Of a DNA stretch of 64,000 bases, positions 11,961 through 25,733 are shown one piece after another. The notes beneath the pieces are model-generated. The model ran no database searches and had not been told where the DNA came from. It saw only the letters and a list, made by a program, of their open reading frames with translations. Source of the DNA: Caprimulgus europaeus (Eukaryota; Chordata; Aves; Caprimulgiformes; Caprimulgidae). The DNA is taken from positions 45,933,515 through 45,997,514 of the forward strand of contig OU015528.1 of the NCBI GenBank assembly GCA_907165065.1, given 5' to 3'. Position 1 is the first letter of the stretch; each line of letters begins with the position of its first letter. Made by a program: the position numbers and the translations under genes.

Positions 11961-13919
11961 ATCAGAACAATGTTACCTTATGTCTTCCTGTTTGTGACAA
12001 ATTCCTTTATTCTCAGACACTGCAGAACTTGTCAAACTTTTAGGTTTTTTAGGAGTCATTAAATTTACTCTCTGTGGGAAAATTTCCGTACTCAACAAGT
12101 CTAAGCAGCAGTAAAGTGAATTCTTTCATTGTGTGAAACTCTGGAAACTTCTTAGGTCTTCTCTACTTGCAAAGCTTGCTAACACTTGTTACCCATTTTG
12201 TAATAACAGGGATTCAAAGGTTCTCCAGCAAGTTTTCCTTTGTGCTTTCTGTAAAGGCCTCTGGTTAAACCTTAATGCATTCTGAGGTGTATATAGATTT
12301 GTATATATAATAATGTAGGTATTAATTTATCTCACTTGTACAAATTAGGCAATCTACACTTCCTTCAGGAAGGGTTGTCTTTGAAATAACTTATTTCCAG
12401 AATTCAGTAAATAAGTTAAGTAAAGGGTCTTCAGTTAACACATAAAAATATTATAGAAATTTCTGCTTTTAATAGTTTACTGTGCACAAAAAATCTCCTT
12501 CAAAGCCAAAGAACATTTTGGAATGGAGATTTCTTGCTACCTGAAATGACATTGGCACGTCCATGACACTTGGAAGAACTTTATGTTCAATGGCAAGGAA
12601 ACACCTACTAAAAGAACTTGTTTCTGGCACTTCAGTGGAAGTCTAGTGGGGTTGTTGAAATTCAGTGAGAATCTTTTTTTGGCAATCTCTTGCCTTTTAT
12701 GATAAATAGTACCTGATAGATATGCTATAAATGTTAAAGGAAGGTGTGTTTGCCTTAGGCATGCTTTTCTTGACTTTTGAATACTCTTTTATTACTGCTC
12801 ATCAAACTAGAGCTTTTTTTTTTTTAATGGCTGTAGTTATTGGGCATGAAAATAAGAAAGGAAAGCTGGTGGTGTTGTCCATCAGAACACCTTAGGAGGC
12901 AAGGAAAAATTCATGGTTCTTGAAACTGTGGCAATAAAAATTAAAGCAAAAAAGGAAGTGTAAGTTTAATGAGCTTAGTCACAACTTAATGAACTTTGAA
13001 TCATCAAGGAAGCTAGAACTGAGTCCTTCAAAAATGATAATTTACTGTGTAAAAGACACCCTTTACTCATCACAAAATGTGCACATGATTGTCAGCATTC
13101 ACATTTGGATGTGAATGGTCTTTAGAAGATCTGTGTTAGCTAGATGTGATTTGTTGGTAAAATCACATTCTCTTTTATTTGCTGACTAGCAGGACACCTC
13201 TCAGACTAAAAGAACAAATTCCTGCAAGTAATTCTGCCAGAGAGCTCTATCATGCAAATAATTCTTGGCAGCAAATGCACACGTGGTGTGAAAATGGCTG
13301 TTATAAACTCACCTGAAAATTTGAATTCACACTGACAGTAGTGCTGTTATCTTACTTGTCTAACATTATTGGGGAGCAGTCTTTTTCAATATGCCTTTTA
13401 CTGGGTGTATATAGAATTTCCTCTCATGTGGAATGAAGCATGGAAAAGCAAGGAGAGCTCAAAAAAAGTTTAATATTCTCTTCATTAAACTAATTTTCAT
13501 ATTACAAAAAAATACATTTGAAAGAAATGTTCCTATGTAGACAGAACATTAATGTCAAAGAAACCAGCCTGCATACTTAACTTTTGTCTTTATCTACAGC
13601 CTGTGTTTGATATCATGCAAGTTCAGTGCACCAAACAAAATTTCTCCCATGTCTGTACCTCAAGCACAAGCTGGAAATACATCACTGCTCAATACAGAGA
13701 TAGTTCATTCTCCTGACTATTGGCATTCTGGAGCCTCTGCAAAGCTCCTAACAAGAAGAACAGTTTGCCTCAAATACAGTGAGGACCTTTTGTCACTTGA
13801 CTGAGTGACAGGTTGTCTCATGATGGTTATACAGCACTTTGAATTTCCTGTTCCTAAGCTAAAGTTTCCTAAAGTGTTCATTCTAGCAGTTTGGAGAACA
13901 GTTTTGCAAACACAATTTG

Positions 13920-13936
13920 AAAAAAAAAAAAAAAAA
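13920..13936. repeat. Poly(A)17
   Basis: Seventeen consecutive A. No retrocopy is recognised immediately upstream. Confidence 0.9.
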
Positions 13937-16900
13937 GTGAGAGGGTAAACCACTGGTTTTTCAATGCTATCTTGTTTAATTTAAAAATAATTTATTTCGG
14001 CAGAAAATGCATCCCTCAAGAATTGCATCCCTCAGAAATCACGATAGGCTATGGTATAACATGAATCTGTATAATTGGTTTTTACGTTAAAATCCGCCTG
14101 GAAGAGACATCTGGTATCTTGTAAAAGCTGTCTTGATGTCCCATATTATAATTAAGTACATCTTTGGTGCCCTGAAGTTATCTGCTAGGTCATGCCTCTT
14201 ATCCCTGTGCAGCCAGCTTTTCTGCTCGTCTCATCAGTAAACTGCTGACTTGAGAACTGGACAAGCTTTTTGCAATAAATAGTTTATTCAGCAAATGTTT
14301 CCTCCCTCTTCTCTTTATGAATTGCCTGCTAACAACTCCTGATATTGTTAAAGGTAGATGGTAACTAAGGGATTTATCATTCACAAGTAGTTAGATTTTT
14401 CAAACACGAACAAATGTCTGAACATAGGCGGTAGTGATCTTTGAAAGCTGTATTTTTAAATGTACGCTCACTGTGTAAAAGCACAGAGATAGAACTAGAA
14501 GATAATCATTCCTACTGTCATTTTTATATAAATAAGAGTAACAGGAAATGGGCTGAAATGTTCGGTCCATTTAGATCTCAGGCTTATTTCTAGATTCTCA
14601 TTTGCAACATACAACTGTGCAGAAACATCTCTGCTTAGTTACACACTGTGGCTTTGTGCCATTTTCAGATTGTCTCCTGTGGATTCCTATCCCAGGCATC
14701 ATGGCACTTGAAAAGGATAGTTTGTTCGCAGTAGGAAAGCACACACTTTGGTTCCCTGTCTCTTTGTATTATCCGTGAAAAGAAGTCCTTCTAGGGGGTA
14801 ATTCCAAAGGCTCATTGTGCAACACTGTCCCTCTGATTGTGTAAGGATCTGCACAGGGGCCACGTAGAGCCAGGTAATTGGAAGTATCAGACATATGAAT
14901 ATGTGCCATGCTGTGCCTGGGGCTTCTGTGTGTACATTTGGGTCCTTTCAACTCTCAGAACACGGAGGCATCCTCTGAGCGTAGATGGAAAATGAAGAAG
15001 GTGGTTGCGTGCTCTTGCACAGCAATCCAATGGTTTGGGTACTTGTCCATATGGGAGATGTGGATTATCAGCTTTCCTCAGCTGTTGTCCCATTTGAACT
15101 TGTTGCTTAAGAGATGCTTCTCTCTTGATGATAAGAGCATAGTGTTGGTGGCTTTGACTGTCCCCATGCCCACGGTTCATTCTGGGCACTGACCAAATTA
15201 GAAATCCAAGAACTGAGGGCTAGGAGAACCCTGTCCCCATAGCCTAGTGTTCAAGTTATTTTGGTAGTAGAGAAGATTTTCAAGGTATGGCTTTGCACCA
15301 AGGGCTCTCCATCCATTTTGTCTGTGGTTATCTGTTGAAAAGGCATACACAGCATGAGAGAGAGATAGAGAACAAGTGCTGAACATAGGACTCGCCACTG
15401 CTTTGTAGTTAATTGACTGAGGGCACTTTTCTGTGTATGATGCCAGCCAGGGTTTAATTGAGGAGAGAATGGACACCATATGTCTTCAGAATACCTTAGT
15501 CTGTGATAAGTTAGTAATATTAGGTGTTTAGAAATCTTCCCTTCACTACTTCCGCTTCTGGGAGATAAGAGTTTGTATTAACACAATTAAGCATACATCA
15601 TGCCTTACAGTGTATTGCAGTACAAAGAGAAACTATTTTTAAATTGCCTTTCAAAAATACTTCCAGTATTGTTATGACCATACCCTTGGTGTGACCATGC
15701 ACAGAGACAGCTATGGCATAGGTTCTTCATGCTAAACAGAATGATTTGGGATTTGAATTTCTTTTTTATTTCCCCTAACATTTATTGGCCTTTCTTATGG
15801 AAAATGAAGTAACTAGCCCTATGTATTTATTCCAACAACTTTCAAAACTAACAAGGTGTTTTTGTGCTTTTACACTCAGCTTTTGATTCTCAGATACTAA
15901 CATGCAAACGCTTTTTTTTTTTTTTAAATCCATAATCAGTGAGAAAACCACTAAGATAACTGATGACCTACACAGGTGAAATGAATCACTTCAAACTGGG
16001 GAAATCTGGGGCCTTTAAGATACTCACAGTTTGCCACTACAGGTACATATGTGCCAGCACTGCCACACCGTACAGAAGCTACTGCAGAAGTGGCAGACAG
16101 CTGGTCTTACCCTGATATGTTGCACTGCCTTATACAGATATGTCAACAAGTTCTCAGAGAGAATTAAACACATGACTTTTTCTGTCCTTATCCCCACTGC
16201 CATCTTCAAAAGGAACTGAAGACTGGAAACAAGCATCAAAATGAAACAAAAAGGGAACTCATCACACCACCCCTTCTTGTAGAAATATGAAATTGTGTTG
16301 AAGCTGTAAGGCAGAGGAAGCTTAGTGCTACTGGTAAGCATCAAGGACAGAAAAAACTCGTGAGTACTAGATGCTTTCCAGAAAAGAGTCAAGTACTGGG
16401 CTGGTGGGACAAAGAATTGCAAGTTGAAAACAGAGCATTTTTCTTCTGTGTGAAGAAGGGGCAGCTCAAGGCAGGATGCAGGATATGTTTCTGCATCATG
16501 TGCTGGGAAGATACTTGAGAAAGAAGAAATACAGCCTCTGTCTTGACTTAAGTGAGGCTTTTGATGAAAAACAGGTCTGAGGGAACTGCCCCCTTGTATG
16601 AGTATATCTGCAGCCACCTTGCTAGAGTGCAGTGGCTCAGCTGGGAGCAAGGCCTCTGAGTAGAGTTCATGTGGAGAGCAAGGATCACAGGAGAAAGGTG
16701 AGTATGACTCACTGGTGTTACTAACCTATGAACTGGTGGCTTGCATATCATCAGTGTTAACCTGAAAGGTCTCCCAAAAGACCTTTTGACATTTCCAGAT
16801 TTTTGTTCTTAAATCCTGGTGGGCAGAGGAAAAATAGATCCTGAAAAATGCTAATATTGCAACTCTTCATATATGTTCTAGAGGGAAAAAAAACACTGAA

Positions 16901-19562
16901 AGGCAGAGTTATCCTTCATGATGCAAAACTCATTTTTGTGTGGACTCAGCCTGTACTTTCAGGAACTGCCTTATCTGAACATGGAAAGGGCAAAACCTTT
17001 CTCCTGGACAAGAGTGTTGTAAGGAAACTCTGAAACATCATCTTCTTTGTTTCCCCTTTTTTTTTTCCATAGAGGAAGGCAGTATCTACACTAGAGTTAG
17101 TCAAGAGGACCAGTGTTTTAGGTTTAATATGAAGCTGACCAGGGTGAAATCAGATAATCCTGTTAATAATAAATTTTGAACCTTCATAATTTCAGACCCA
17201 TAAATTAAAATTTATTCTGTTTTCAAAATGTGGCTACTGACCACATGTATTTTGAACATAGCTAGTATTTTCTTCTCCTACAACAAGACTCCTACAGGGT
17301 CTTTATCCCTCTGTTTCTTTAATTATTATGTGATATTTTATCTTATCAAAAATACTTTCCCAGTGTGGAACTCTGCACTATTGCACATGACAATTTGAAG
17401 AACAGCAACAAGAAATTAAATAATTTTAATATATGAAAATATGTCTAATATAATCACCGCAGTGAGATCGATGCACAGAGTAACTCTCCAGCATCCAGTT
17501 TATGCTGCAAGAGAGAAAAATGCTTAGGCAGGAAGAATATTACAATACTTTACTGGCTAGTGAGGAACAAAACAGAATACAATATAGGATTTCTTATGGA
17601 AATAAAAATGAGATTCTCTCTGACCAATGTAGCAAAAGCAGCTCTCTTTTGAAGACTTTTTGAGACACCTCAGCCTAGTGATGCATAATTAGCTATCTCT
17701 GAGCCACTGCCTTGCCAGGTCATCTCTCACAGTGAGAAGCCAGTAGAAAATGTACCTGCAGGAGTGATCCTTCACCCCATGTTGACCTGGGGTTGCCTTT
17801 AATGAAAAGGGCACCATGCATAGCAGCTTTCTGCTTGCTGTAAAGAAGAGGCTCTGGTGAGAAGGAGACACTTGTCTGTAGAAACTACAGGCAGTGCTTA
17901 ATGTAGCAAATCAAAACTGATCACATTAAAATTGTATTTTATGTTGCTAAATACTGTCCTGTTAGAGGTAGATGGCCCTGTGATAGGAGCATCTACCCAT
18001 ATGGCATACTAGTTATTTGGTATTCATATTTAGTGTCTGCGCTGAAGTACAACCATTGTGGAAGTACTTTTGCTGACAAAATTATGATTATTTTTTTTTT
18101 TAAAGAAATTGGCTCACTATACTGATAGAAGTCACTGGCTAGCTGTTTTTTCAGGAAGAGCTTTTGAAGCTGTACATTTTACCCTACAGAAACTTACAGA
18201 ACTGTAGACAAAACTTTTGTTTTCACTTGTTGAGTTAATTGGAAGGAGGTGGGGGTGCAAAGAAGTGAGACACTGATTTCAGAAAGCAACTGAGTATTTC
18301 TGTTCTAACCAATGAGCAGACCTAAGTGGTAAAACTCTTCAGGAAGCCTTGGCTGCCTCAGTGAATATCAGTCCTTTATTTTTCATTGAGAAACAGCAGT
18401 ACTTTTTCCATCAGCTTAATTTTGTATTCTTTTTTTTGGTGCCAAATATTGAAACTATGTGCATTTTTGTGTGTACCCAAGTGCTCATGCTCAATTTCAG
18501 GCCACAATGTGGGAGTATCTATCTACAAATATAATTTGCACACCACAGTGTGTGTATAAAAATGTGCAGGCTTTCAAAATCTGGCTCCAGGTGTTTACTG
18601 TGCAAGAAAATAAGACTTTTGCTTATAAAGTTCATGTCTAAAATGCTGATTGTTTTAATTGGCTAGATACTAGGTACATATAACAAGGCCTCATCCAGTA
18701 AAGAACCTGAGCGTGTTCTTAATTTTAAGCAGACAAAAATCTCTCTCACTGTGGTGGGAGTGACCTTTTTAATATTAGTACCATATCAACTACCTTGCTT
18801 CATAATTCACTTATCTGATACATATGTTCATTTTCATATTTAGAAGTATGTTAAAATTCTGGTTTAGAACAAACCATCTAATTCAGCCTCTAAAAATTAA
18901 AAGCCATTTTAAAGTCTCATTTGTTTTCCTAACCTAATTAGTAGAGACCATTCAAAACAAATAAAGGAAAAAGTATGCTATTTTATGCACTACTTTATGC
19001 ATCAACGAGCAAATCAGAGTGAATGCCATGAGCTAATTTAAAATATGACTTCAGCTGAACTAAAACATCTCAGTAAGCTAAGAAAAATCTTAGGCCAATA
19101 CTTTCATAAAATCACATCAAATTTGATAAATCTAATATTTACTTCGCTTTTATTTATGTTTGTTTATATCTCATGTTTCTGGGGAAAGAAGGTCTTTCCC
19201 TCCCAACCTCCAGGCAATATTGCTTAGAGTGTACCCAGTGGGACATGTCACTGATAAAGCATAAATCAGCAGCTGCTAAAGCAAGAAGGAAATGCTAAAG
19301 CCAGCCTAGTGACCCCTCAATAGCAATGGTGATACCAGATCTCATCTTAGTTGGTTGTATGGGAGATCTGTGGTAAGATAAAAAAACCCCATCTCTTTTG
19401 GACATGGGAGAGAACATCGGCTTTTTCCAAAGAGCTGCTGGGCTAAAACTTCTGTTCACCAGCAAATTAGCAAACATTAATTTCGCCAGTCCACAACCCA
19501 TCACATAGGAGTTAATTTTCTCATCTGGAAAATGCAGTACTCCCTCCTGCAAAGTGGGTGCT

Positions 19563-19581
19563 GAGAGAGAGAGAGAGAGAG
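19563..19581. repeat. (GA)n microsatellite
   Basis: Nine perfect GA units, then GGAGGG. Confidence 0.9.
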
Positions 19582-22093
19582 GAGGGTGGAAGCAAATGTC
19601 ACCTGATTCAAGTCTGTTTATTGACACCATGAAGATCATGGGAGAAGAAAGTGTTCCTGCAACCACTTATTTAGAAGCTATGAAGTTGGCAGATACATTT
19701 ATTTTCTCCTTGTGTTGCTGAAGGCAAGTCTGTGATTAGCCATGCATTAAATCCTAAATGACTGGTAGAAGATTATGCCTACAATTTTGAGTGAAATCAG
19801 AGGATGATGTTGTTTGTCTGATACTTGTGTAGTGAGGCCAGATATTAAGGCTACTGTGAATCAGGGAAGCATACGAGACTGTCATTCCTGTGGATTGCTG
19901 AAAGCTCCCCATACTGCAAATAAGTCAAAGACAGGAGAGGAGATTTGAATGCAGAAAATTTTTTCTTAGCTTCATAGGCTGTGTTACGCTGAACAAGAGC
20001 TAGGTATAGGCTGGACATTTTCTGCCCACTTTCTAGATGGTATTTTTCATTAATTAAAATGTGGCTTTGAAATTGAATACGTATATTCTGCAACAGCTTC
20101 ATTTTGTTAAGAGGCCTGTGGTTAGATAGTCCATCTGATACCAGCACTTTGGGACAGTCATTGCTGGCTGGCTGTCCCTTCCTATCTTCCCAGTCCAATT
20201 AGCTCACATCTGTTTGAGATGTTGCAGAGATCATGCTACCTTCAAGTGTCCTGGGGAGCAGAGATTTGGGTGTAACAAGGTTGGAGGGCTTTGGGGAGGA
20301 GGGGTTATTTTATATTTGTCAGTATCATCATTATTTTGCTGTAACTAGGGTTGAAATTGAGAAGAAAGGCTGGTGGATTTGAAGTTGCAAATATTGTAAT
20401 CATTTATGTTAAAAGCTGAGTATTTAACAAGAAACTGAATTATATTACTTGAAAAGCTGAATTGCTGTCCATTGCTTACTTCTCTACATCCATCCTATTG
20501 TTTATGTCTTTTCCAGCAACTGCAGTATTTTTCCTTTGTCCTCAGAATTCTCTTCCAGGGCAAATCCTAGCTTCCAACCTCTGAGGCCATCTGCAGATTT
20601 CCCTAGGCTGGTATTATATGAATAATCAGCTGTCTCACTTAAGGAATTCTCTTTGTTCTATATCATTAAATGCTGACTCCTGCTGCTGCTGTGACTGATC
20701 ACTTTACAGGCATCTACAAGGGGACCTGTCTCTAATGTTCACAGTGGGTCTTTGCTGTGGAACAAAAGGCATTGGGGCAAGCATGAGATGTTTTGAATTT
20801 ATAATATTTTAACATAGGGAAATAAAAAAGGCTGAAGCTCATGCATGCATACACATTTTGGGATCTGTATTTCCAAAAAGTGAAGAAGAGTCTTTAAAAT
20901 AGGACAAAGTAATTCTGTGCCCAGGCATATAATTCATAACCCTCATCAAGGCAGTGGTGAGACAGAATTTGGTGAGGGGAAGATACAATGAATGGGCTAG
21001 GAGGGAATTCAAAAAAGACCAGCTTGTTACAGGCAGCCTCTAGAAGGAAAATGCTTCTATCAGAAGCATGAGTAATGGCCAACAGTGAAGGCACAGTAAT
21101 GGACTAAATGAACTAGAGGTTTCTTCTTCCACCATGGCTTTTTTATTGTGAAGTCATTTCCCAGACACCTCCCTGACTGCTGCAGCTCTCTGCTAACTGT
21201 GTGTATTAGTTACTCAAGAGCATCACTTTTAACAGATGCCTTTTTGAGAGGCCAGGTTTTGCTGCCACTCTTTAAAAACTCCTCATATGCCTGGTAGCTC
21301 CCTCCTTGTCTCTGTGTCAGAGTACCCTGTAGCCAGCAGCTTAAGCCTCTTTGCCCAGTACCTTTTCCTATTTACTCTTAACCTGCAGCAACCTTTCTTT
21401 ACATGGAAAGGGTGTGTTTTCAAAACTTCCTCCTTTCTTTGCTCATGTTGAAAGAACACTGAAATGGGCAAATCTTGTGCCTGTTTGCATGTGCAAATAG
21501 GTTTGAAACTGGGACCTGCTAGCCTATGTTTTCATTCTGATGTGCTTTTAAACAGCAACCATTGCATACCAATGTGACTCTTTACAATGGACTTCAGTAC
21601 TGGAGGGCTCCCGAGACCAGGACATGCCATCAGAGTGGCGTGGTGAGAACGTATGATGTCCTGTGGCTGAAACATGCTGTCTGTGCTCTTTTTGTCCTAA
21701 TGGTTGTTTTCTGTCTTGAGACTTAATTCGTCCGTTGTGTGCTAGTGTGTTTTATTTTAGCCTAGTTGTTCCTGTAGCGTTGTGTCATTTGTAACAATGA
21801 GTCTTGTCTATTTCCACATTTTGGAGTTAGTTTTGTAGATGGTATGGGGAGAGGATGCTCATGGCATGGCGGCACATGTTCACCTGAATGAGGGACTCTC
21901 CAGGGGTGACTCTGCATCATTGCTAACAGCAGAGAATGTTGTTTCATTCTATTTAGTTTTAAACCAGTCTATGTTCTATCTAAAGCTTCTTGGTTTGAAG
22001 AACAATTGCTTCTGCTAGGGGGAAAAATAATTAAGTAGCTTTATTAAATGTATATGTTCCCTCACCTGAAAACCCTTGGCTGGATTTTCTACA

Positions 22094-22133
22094 GTACTGT
22101 CACAAACCCCATCAATCTCTTCAATTTCTTCAG
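22094..22133 (+). promoter_or_regulatory. ANO4: Candidate upstream alternative acceptor for ANO4 coding exon 2
   Basis: TTTTCTACAG ends at 22094, 39 bases before the main acceptor. Using it would keep the frame and add 13 codons, VLSQTPSISSISS, with no stop. The main acceptor at 22133 is preferred because it restores the HP-EG junction of mammalian ANO4. The upstream site is a prediction only. Confidence 0.35.
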
Positions 22134-22244
22134 AAGGAAGAGAGGATTTACAGGTTAATCGTCTGGAAACACAAATATGGATAAAACCAGACATACAGAA
22201 GACAGATATGGACTTTTCAGAAATTCTTAATGCAATACAAGAAA
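22134..22244 (+). CDS. ANO4: ANO4 coding exon 2
   Basis: Begins after TTTCTTCAG and ends before GTAAGT. With the base carried from exon 1 it encodes EGREDLQVNRLE through to DFSEILNAIQE, 37 residues, plus one base. DFSEILNAIQE is identical to the mammalian ANO4 motif as I recall it, while the TQIWIKPDIQKT middle part is divergent. The exon belongs to the cytosolic N-terminal tail ahead of the folded dimerisation domain. Its length, 111 nt, is a multiple of three and both ends are phase 1, so skipping it would keep the frame. The frame stays open past the donor to 22282, but that tail is intronic. Confidence 0.92.
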
Positions 22245-23259
22245 GTAAGTTATTCTTTGGATGCAAAATATGTTTTATGTAGAAGACTCAATTAAGATGC
22301 ATTGCAATTATAACTGAAGGAACATACAAAGTAATAAACGGAATAAGTGAGTATGTATTATTAAAATCTCTGAGAAAGTTCAATGAGTTATTGAAGGCCA
22401 GTAAGAAATCTTTTGCTATCAGAGAAGTCACGGTAAGATTTGAATTATTATGTGCCTAAGGATTCCAGCAGTATATATTTCCTATGTAGAAGTAATCAAA
22501 ATTATTAAGATTCCTGTTACTTTAATCCATTCTTTACACTCTTGAATTGCTGTGTGAACTAATAATGTCGTGCAAATGCTGCAGTCTGGGAGCTAAGACT
22601 AGATTTTAAGTTCCAGCTGTTCCAAAGTGATGGGGTATATTCACATTTTTGCAGCTGTTAATTTTTGGAATAGAAGTGATAGTTTGTCACAACTGAAGGT
22701 CTGCATATCTTAGATACTGCATGAAACCATCTCTTTCCACATGTAATGTGCTATGGACTAAGAATTGCTAGGTTCACCCTTCTTAAATGTAACTGCAGAA
22801 TGATCTTAAGACTTATACTAGAAGAAACATTACTCTTGTGAACAACAGTGGAAGACACTCCCCTACCCCAAACTGTTGCAACTCTGGAATCCAAAAGAAT
22901 CTAGAATTTCAGTGGGAATTTTCCTTAAGAGACTGAAAATTCTTATGCCCACTAAGAATCAAAATGCATGGCATGGATTCCTGGTTTCCCTCTTTTCCAC
23001 TTTTATTTTAAACTGGATATTTTGTGTAGCAATTTTCTAAAGTGAGAAATGGCAATTTACATTCTTGAATGATAAAAGATATATAAGAATATGTAAAATC
23101 ATGCACTTCTGATTTCTGCCATATGAATAAGGAATCCTACAGTGATAGGATCAGGTCACTTGGTGGTGGTATTAATTTGGGAGAGGAAGGAAAACTTGCA
23201 GGTTCATATGATGACAGGGGTAAAAATTTGAAATTTAATCACCTTATTATTTAAACTGT

Positions 23260-23300
23260 AGGTCTAGGACGAACCTAGGTCTAGGTTCGTCTAGGTCTGG
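23260..23300. repeat. Inverted and direct repeat around CTAGGTTCGTC
   Basis: The 11-base arms GACGAACCTAG (23268-23278) and CTAGGTTCGTC (23281-23291) are perfect reverse complements separated by GT. Overlaid on this, AGGTCTAGG occurs at 23260 and 23277, with a one-mismatch copy AGGTCTGGG at 23293, giving a 16-17 base direct period. The arms could form a tight hairpin or cruciform. Confidence 0.85.
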
Positions 23301-23304
23301 GATG

Positions 23305-23330
23305 AACTTTTTTTTTTAAAAAAAAAAGTT
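23305..23330. repeat. Perfect 26-bp palindrome AAC-T10-A10-GTT
   Basis: AAC, ten T, ten A and GTT form a perfect palindrome with no spacer, only five bases after the CTAGG repeat cluster. Confidence 0.9.
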
Positions 23331-23799
23331 GCTTAAAACAAGCATTTTGCTATAAAGCTACTTTTTTTTTTTTCTTTTACCCTACTGAATCTTTTAGTTT
23401 GCAACTGAAGATAAAGATTTACAATCTCATTATTTGCTTTTATGTGAATGTACTACTATTAAAAGACTTAAAAGTAATTTCTACTGTATCAAATCTAAAT
23501 TCTTCTTTTAAGTACCATAGTTCATGGTAAAGTCTTAAAACACATTTTTCTAAAGATCCCTGGTAAGTCGTTTATAAAATAGTTTCTTCTTGACCACATG
23601 ATATTCAGAAATTATCTCTAGTCTATCAGACACAGTCCAGAAACCATAATTAGTATCTGAAAATGGCTATATATGCACACTGTAAAACAAGGTGATGCAT
23701 CTGACCTAAACCAAACTTGTAAACTAGACAGCAGTGGCGTCCAGGATCTGCATGAACTCTCTGTCAGATATAAACCAGAATTCCCTGTTGTTGCCTACT

Positions 23800-24080
23800 C
23801 ACGGACCGTGCCTATGCCACAGTCCCAGCCAGCAGCACAGCAGCTGTGAGGCACAGGGGAGAGCCCCAGCCCTGATCATCAGGTACCTCCCTGGTGCAGT
23901 GGGGCTGTGGCTGGGCAGGGCTGTGGGGAGTTGGATACTGGCACTGCTGGGGCATCACTGGGGCAGGGGCTGACAGTTCTGGGGGGTTGAAATGGGGTCC
24001 TGGGACCTGGGCAGTGTTGGGAGAGCCCGGGGGGTCCAGACATGGGCAGTCAGGGCTGGAGGTATCCTCAGGGTCATGGC
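23800..24080. other. GC-rich patch of unknown origin
   Basis: About 280 bases rich in GGGG and CTGGG runs within AT-rich intron, with few CpG. Open frames cross it on both strands, but none resembles a known protein. It could be part of an unrecognised repeat or an LTR fragment. Composition is the only evidence. Confidence 0.4.
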
Positions 24081-25716
24081 AAAAGCTAACAAAGGCTTTC
24101 ATGGCTGTTTTCTGCTTATTGCACTGAGAAGATGGACTTCTTGTGGAAAAGCAGTAAGTAGCTTTATTGAAAACATAAACCCCCTCAGATTTCAAGCATT
24201 TTTAATGAATTCCTATAATTTGTTTCAGTGTATGAAGCTTATTTTCATTGCCATTGCACTAAAGTAAAAATTCTAAGAAATCTCTGGATTTTAAGAATTT
24301 TTTTCAAAATCCAGTTTACATTGACTATCACTAGATTTAATAAAAAATAATTTCATTCTCTTCTTTTAACTCTCATAATCTGGAATCCAGAATTCAGTGA
24401 GTTTCCTGAGACAGGGTTGCTGATCCACTGTGTAGTTACTGAATTTAGCATTTAATGTGCTAACTAAATTAATTATGTTATATAATAATGTAAATTTAAA
24501 AGTTCTGGACTGCGTGGTATCTGTAGGATGGCCTCCTTGAAGCAAAGATTTATAAATTGTATCTGCCAGCCTTAGTGACTGCAGAAAAATGTTTGTATCC
24601 GAAAATCTAAATAGATGCTGTAAATACATAATATGTAGTACAACAAGATGCAGACAATTTCTTGGTTTTTCATACTTGAATATTTCTGCTTTGTAAGTCT
24701 CTGCAAAACAGTTGTTTTCTACTCAGGATTTTTATTAAGGGATATTTTCCAATATTGGTGCTTTTAAACACAATTATTTTTTCCACCACTATTAACATGT
24801 AGAAATGTTCTATGCTTATAGTAAACATTGCCAGTAAGAATTTTCAAGGAAATTCACTCTTCAATGCCACTAACAGACCTAAAAGCTTCCACAGAGCAGT
24901 TTCTGGAATACTGATCTTCAGCTTGCATTATTCAAAGCTAGAGTATACTTGATGGCTTGGTGTAACAATTGATAATAAAATGACAATTAATTATCAGAAA
25001 TATGATTTCTGAGCATGCTTCAATCTTGACACACAAAAACACAGTCAAGTCCCACTTTTAATGAAAAATTTTATTCTTTGAGCCCTGCCTAACTCAGCCT
25101 CTTGGTCCAAAGTAGCTTTTGGATCCACTGAGATTGTGCATGGGTTCTCACTCAGAATTTCCCAGCATTCAGTTTTCAGAATATTTGGTTCTACTAGATT
25201 TGGAATAAAAATATTTGTATATCCACATTTTTTCAGCTCCTTGAGGGATCCTGAATTATCAAGTCATTTTAATTTTTTTTCCACAAAATGGAACATGATG
25301 GGGAGAAAGAGCTTGCATATTTAAGCTGGTATAAAACCAGAGGGGGAATTCTCGATATCTCCTGTAGCAATGTATATGCTGCTCCATTGCTGCTAAATTT
25401 TACTGCTTAAAAAACATGACTATACACTAGTACCAGTCTGTCTCGCAAATAGCATATATATGATAAAATTATTATCTATCATTCTGTTAAGGTCACTTGT
25501 GGATATATGTATGTCATGATCTGGAGGGGACAGAAAAGGTGGAGCCCTGATTATGCCTTTAGCGACGTTTGGCAGCATAGGTGTTAGTGTCCATTGGAGT
25601 GCAGTGGCTGAGCTGGCTGCAGGTAGCAGGAGGGTTTGCTTGGAAGTACCATAGCCGTTAGTAAAGTAAAGCAAATAGGATTTGCTTTTTAAATTATTTA
25701 TTTAGTTTTGTGGAAC

Positions 25717-25733
25717 TTTTTTTTTTTTTTTTT
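25717..25733. repeat. Poly(T)17
   Basis: Seventeen consecutive T in an AT-rich stretch. Confidence 0.9.

Larger units (their letters stand above)
8103..22133 (+). other. ANO4 intron 1 (14.0 kb)
   Basis: Starts GTAACA and ends TTCAATTTCTTCAG. It contains one CR1 fragment (10884-11960), A17 at 13920-13936, T14 at 15912-15925 and a GA repeat at 19563-19581. The rest is AT-rich with no recognised gene. The longest open frames in it have no family signature. Confidence 0.85.

Noticed and set aside
16024-16650. 208-codon open frame on the minus strand, among the longest in the window
   Set aside because: No domain, motif or family signature, no splice context, and composition like surrounding intron. 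A chance open frame is more likely; conservation across birds would be needed to change this.
22245-22282. Continuation of the exon 2 frame past the donor
   Set aside because: The GTAAGT donor at 22245 and the phase match to exon 3 show that this tail is intronic.
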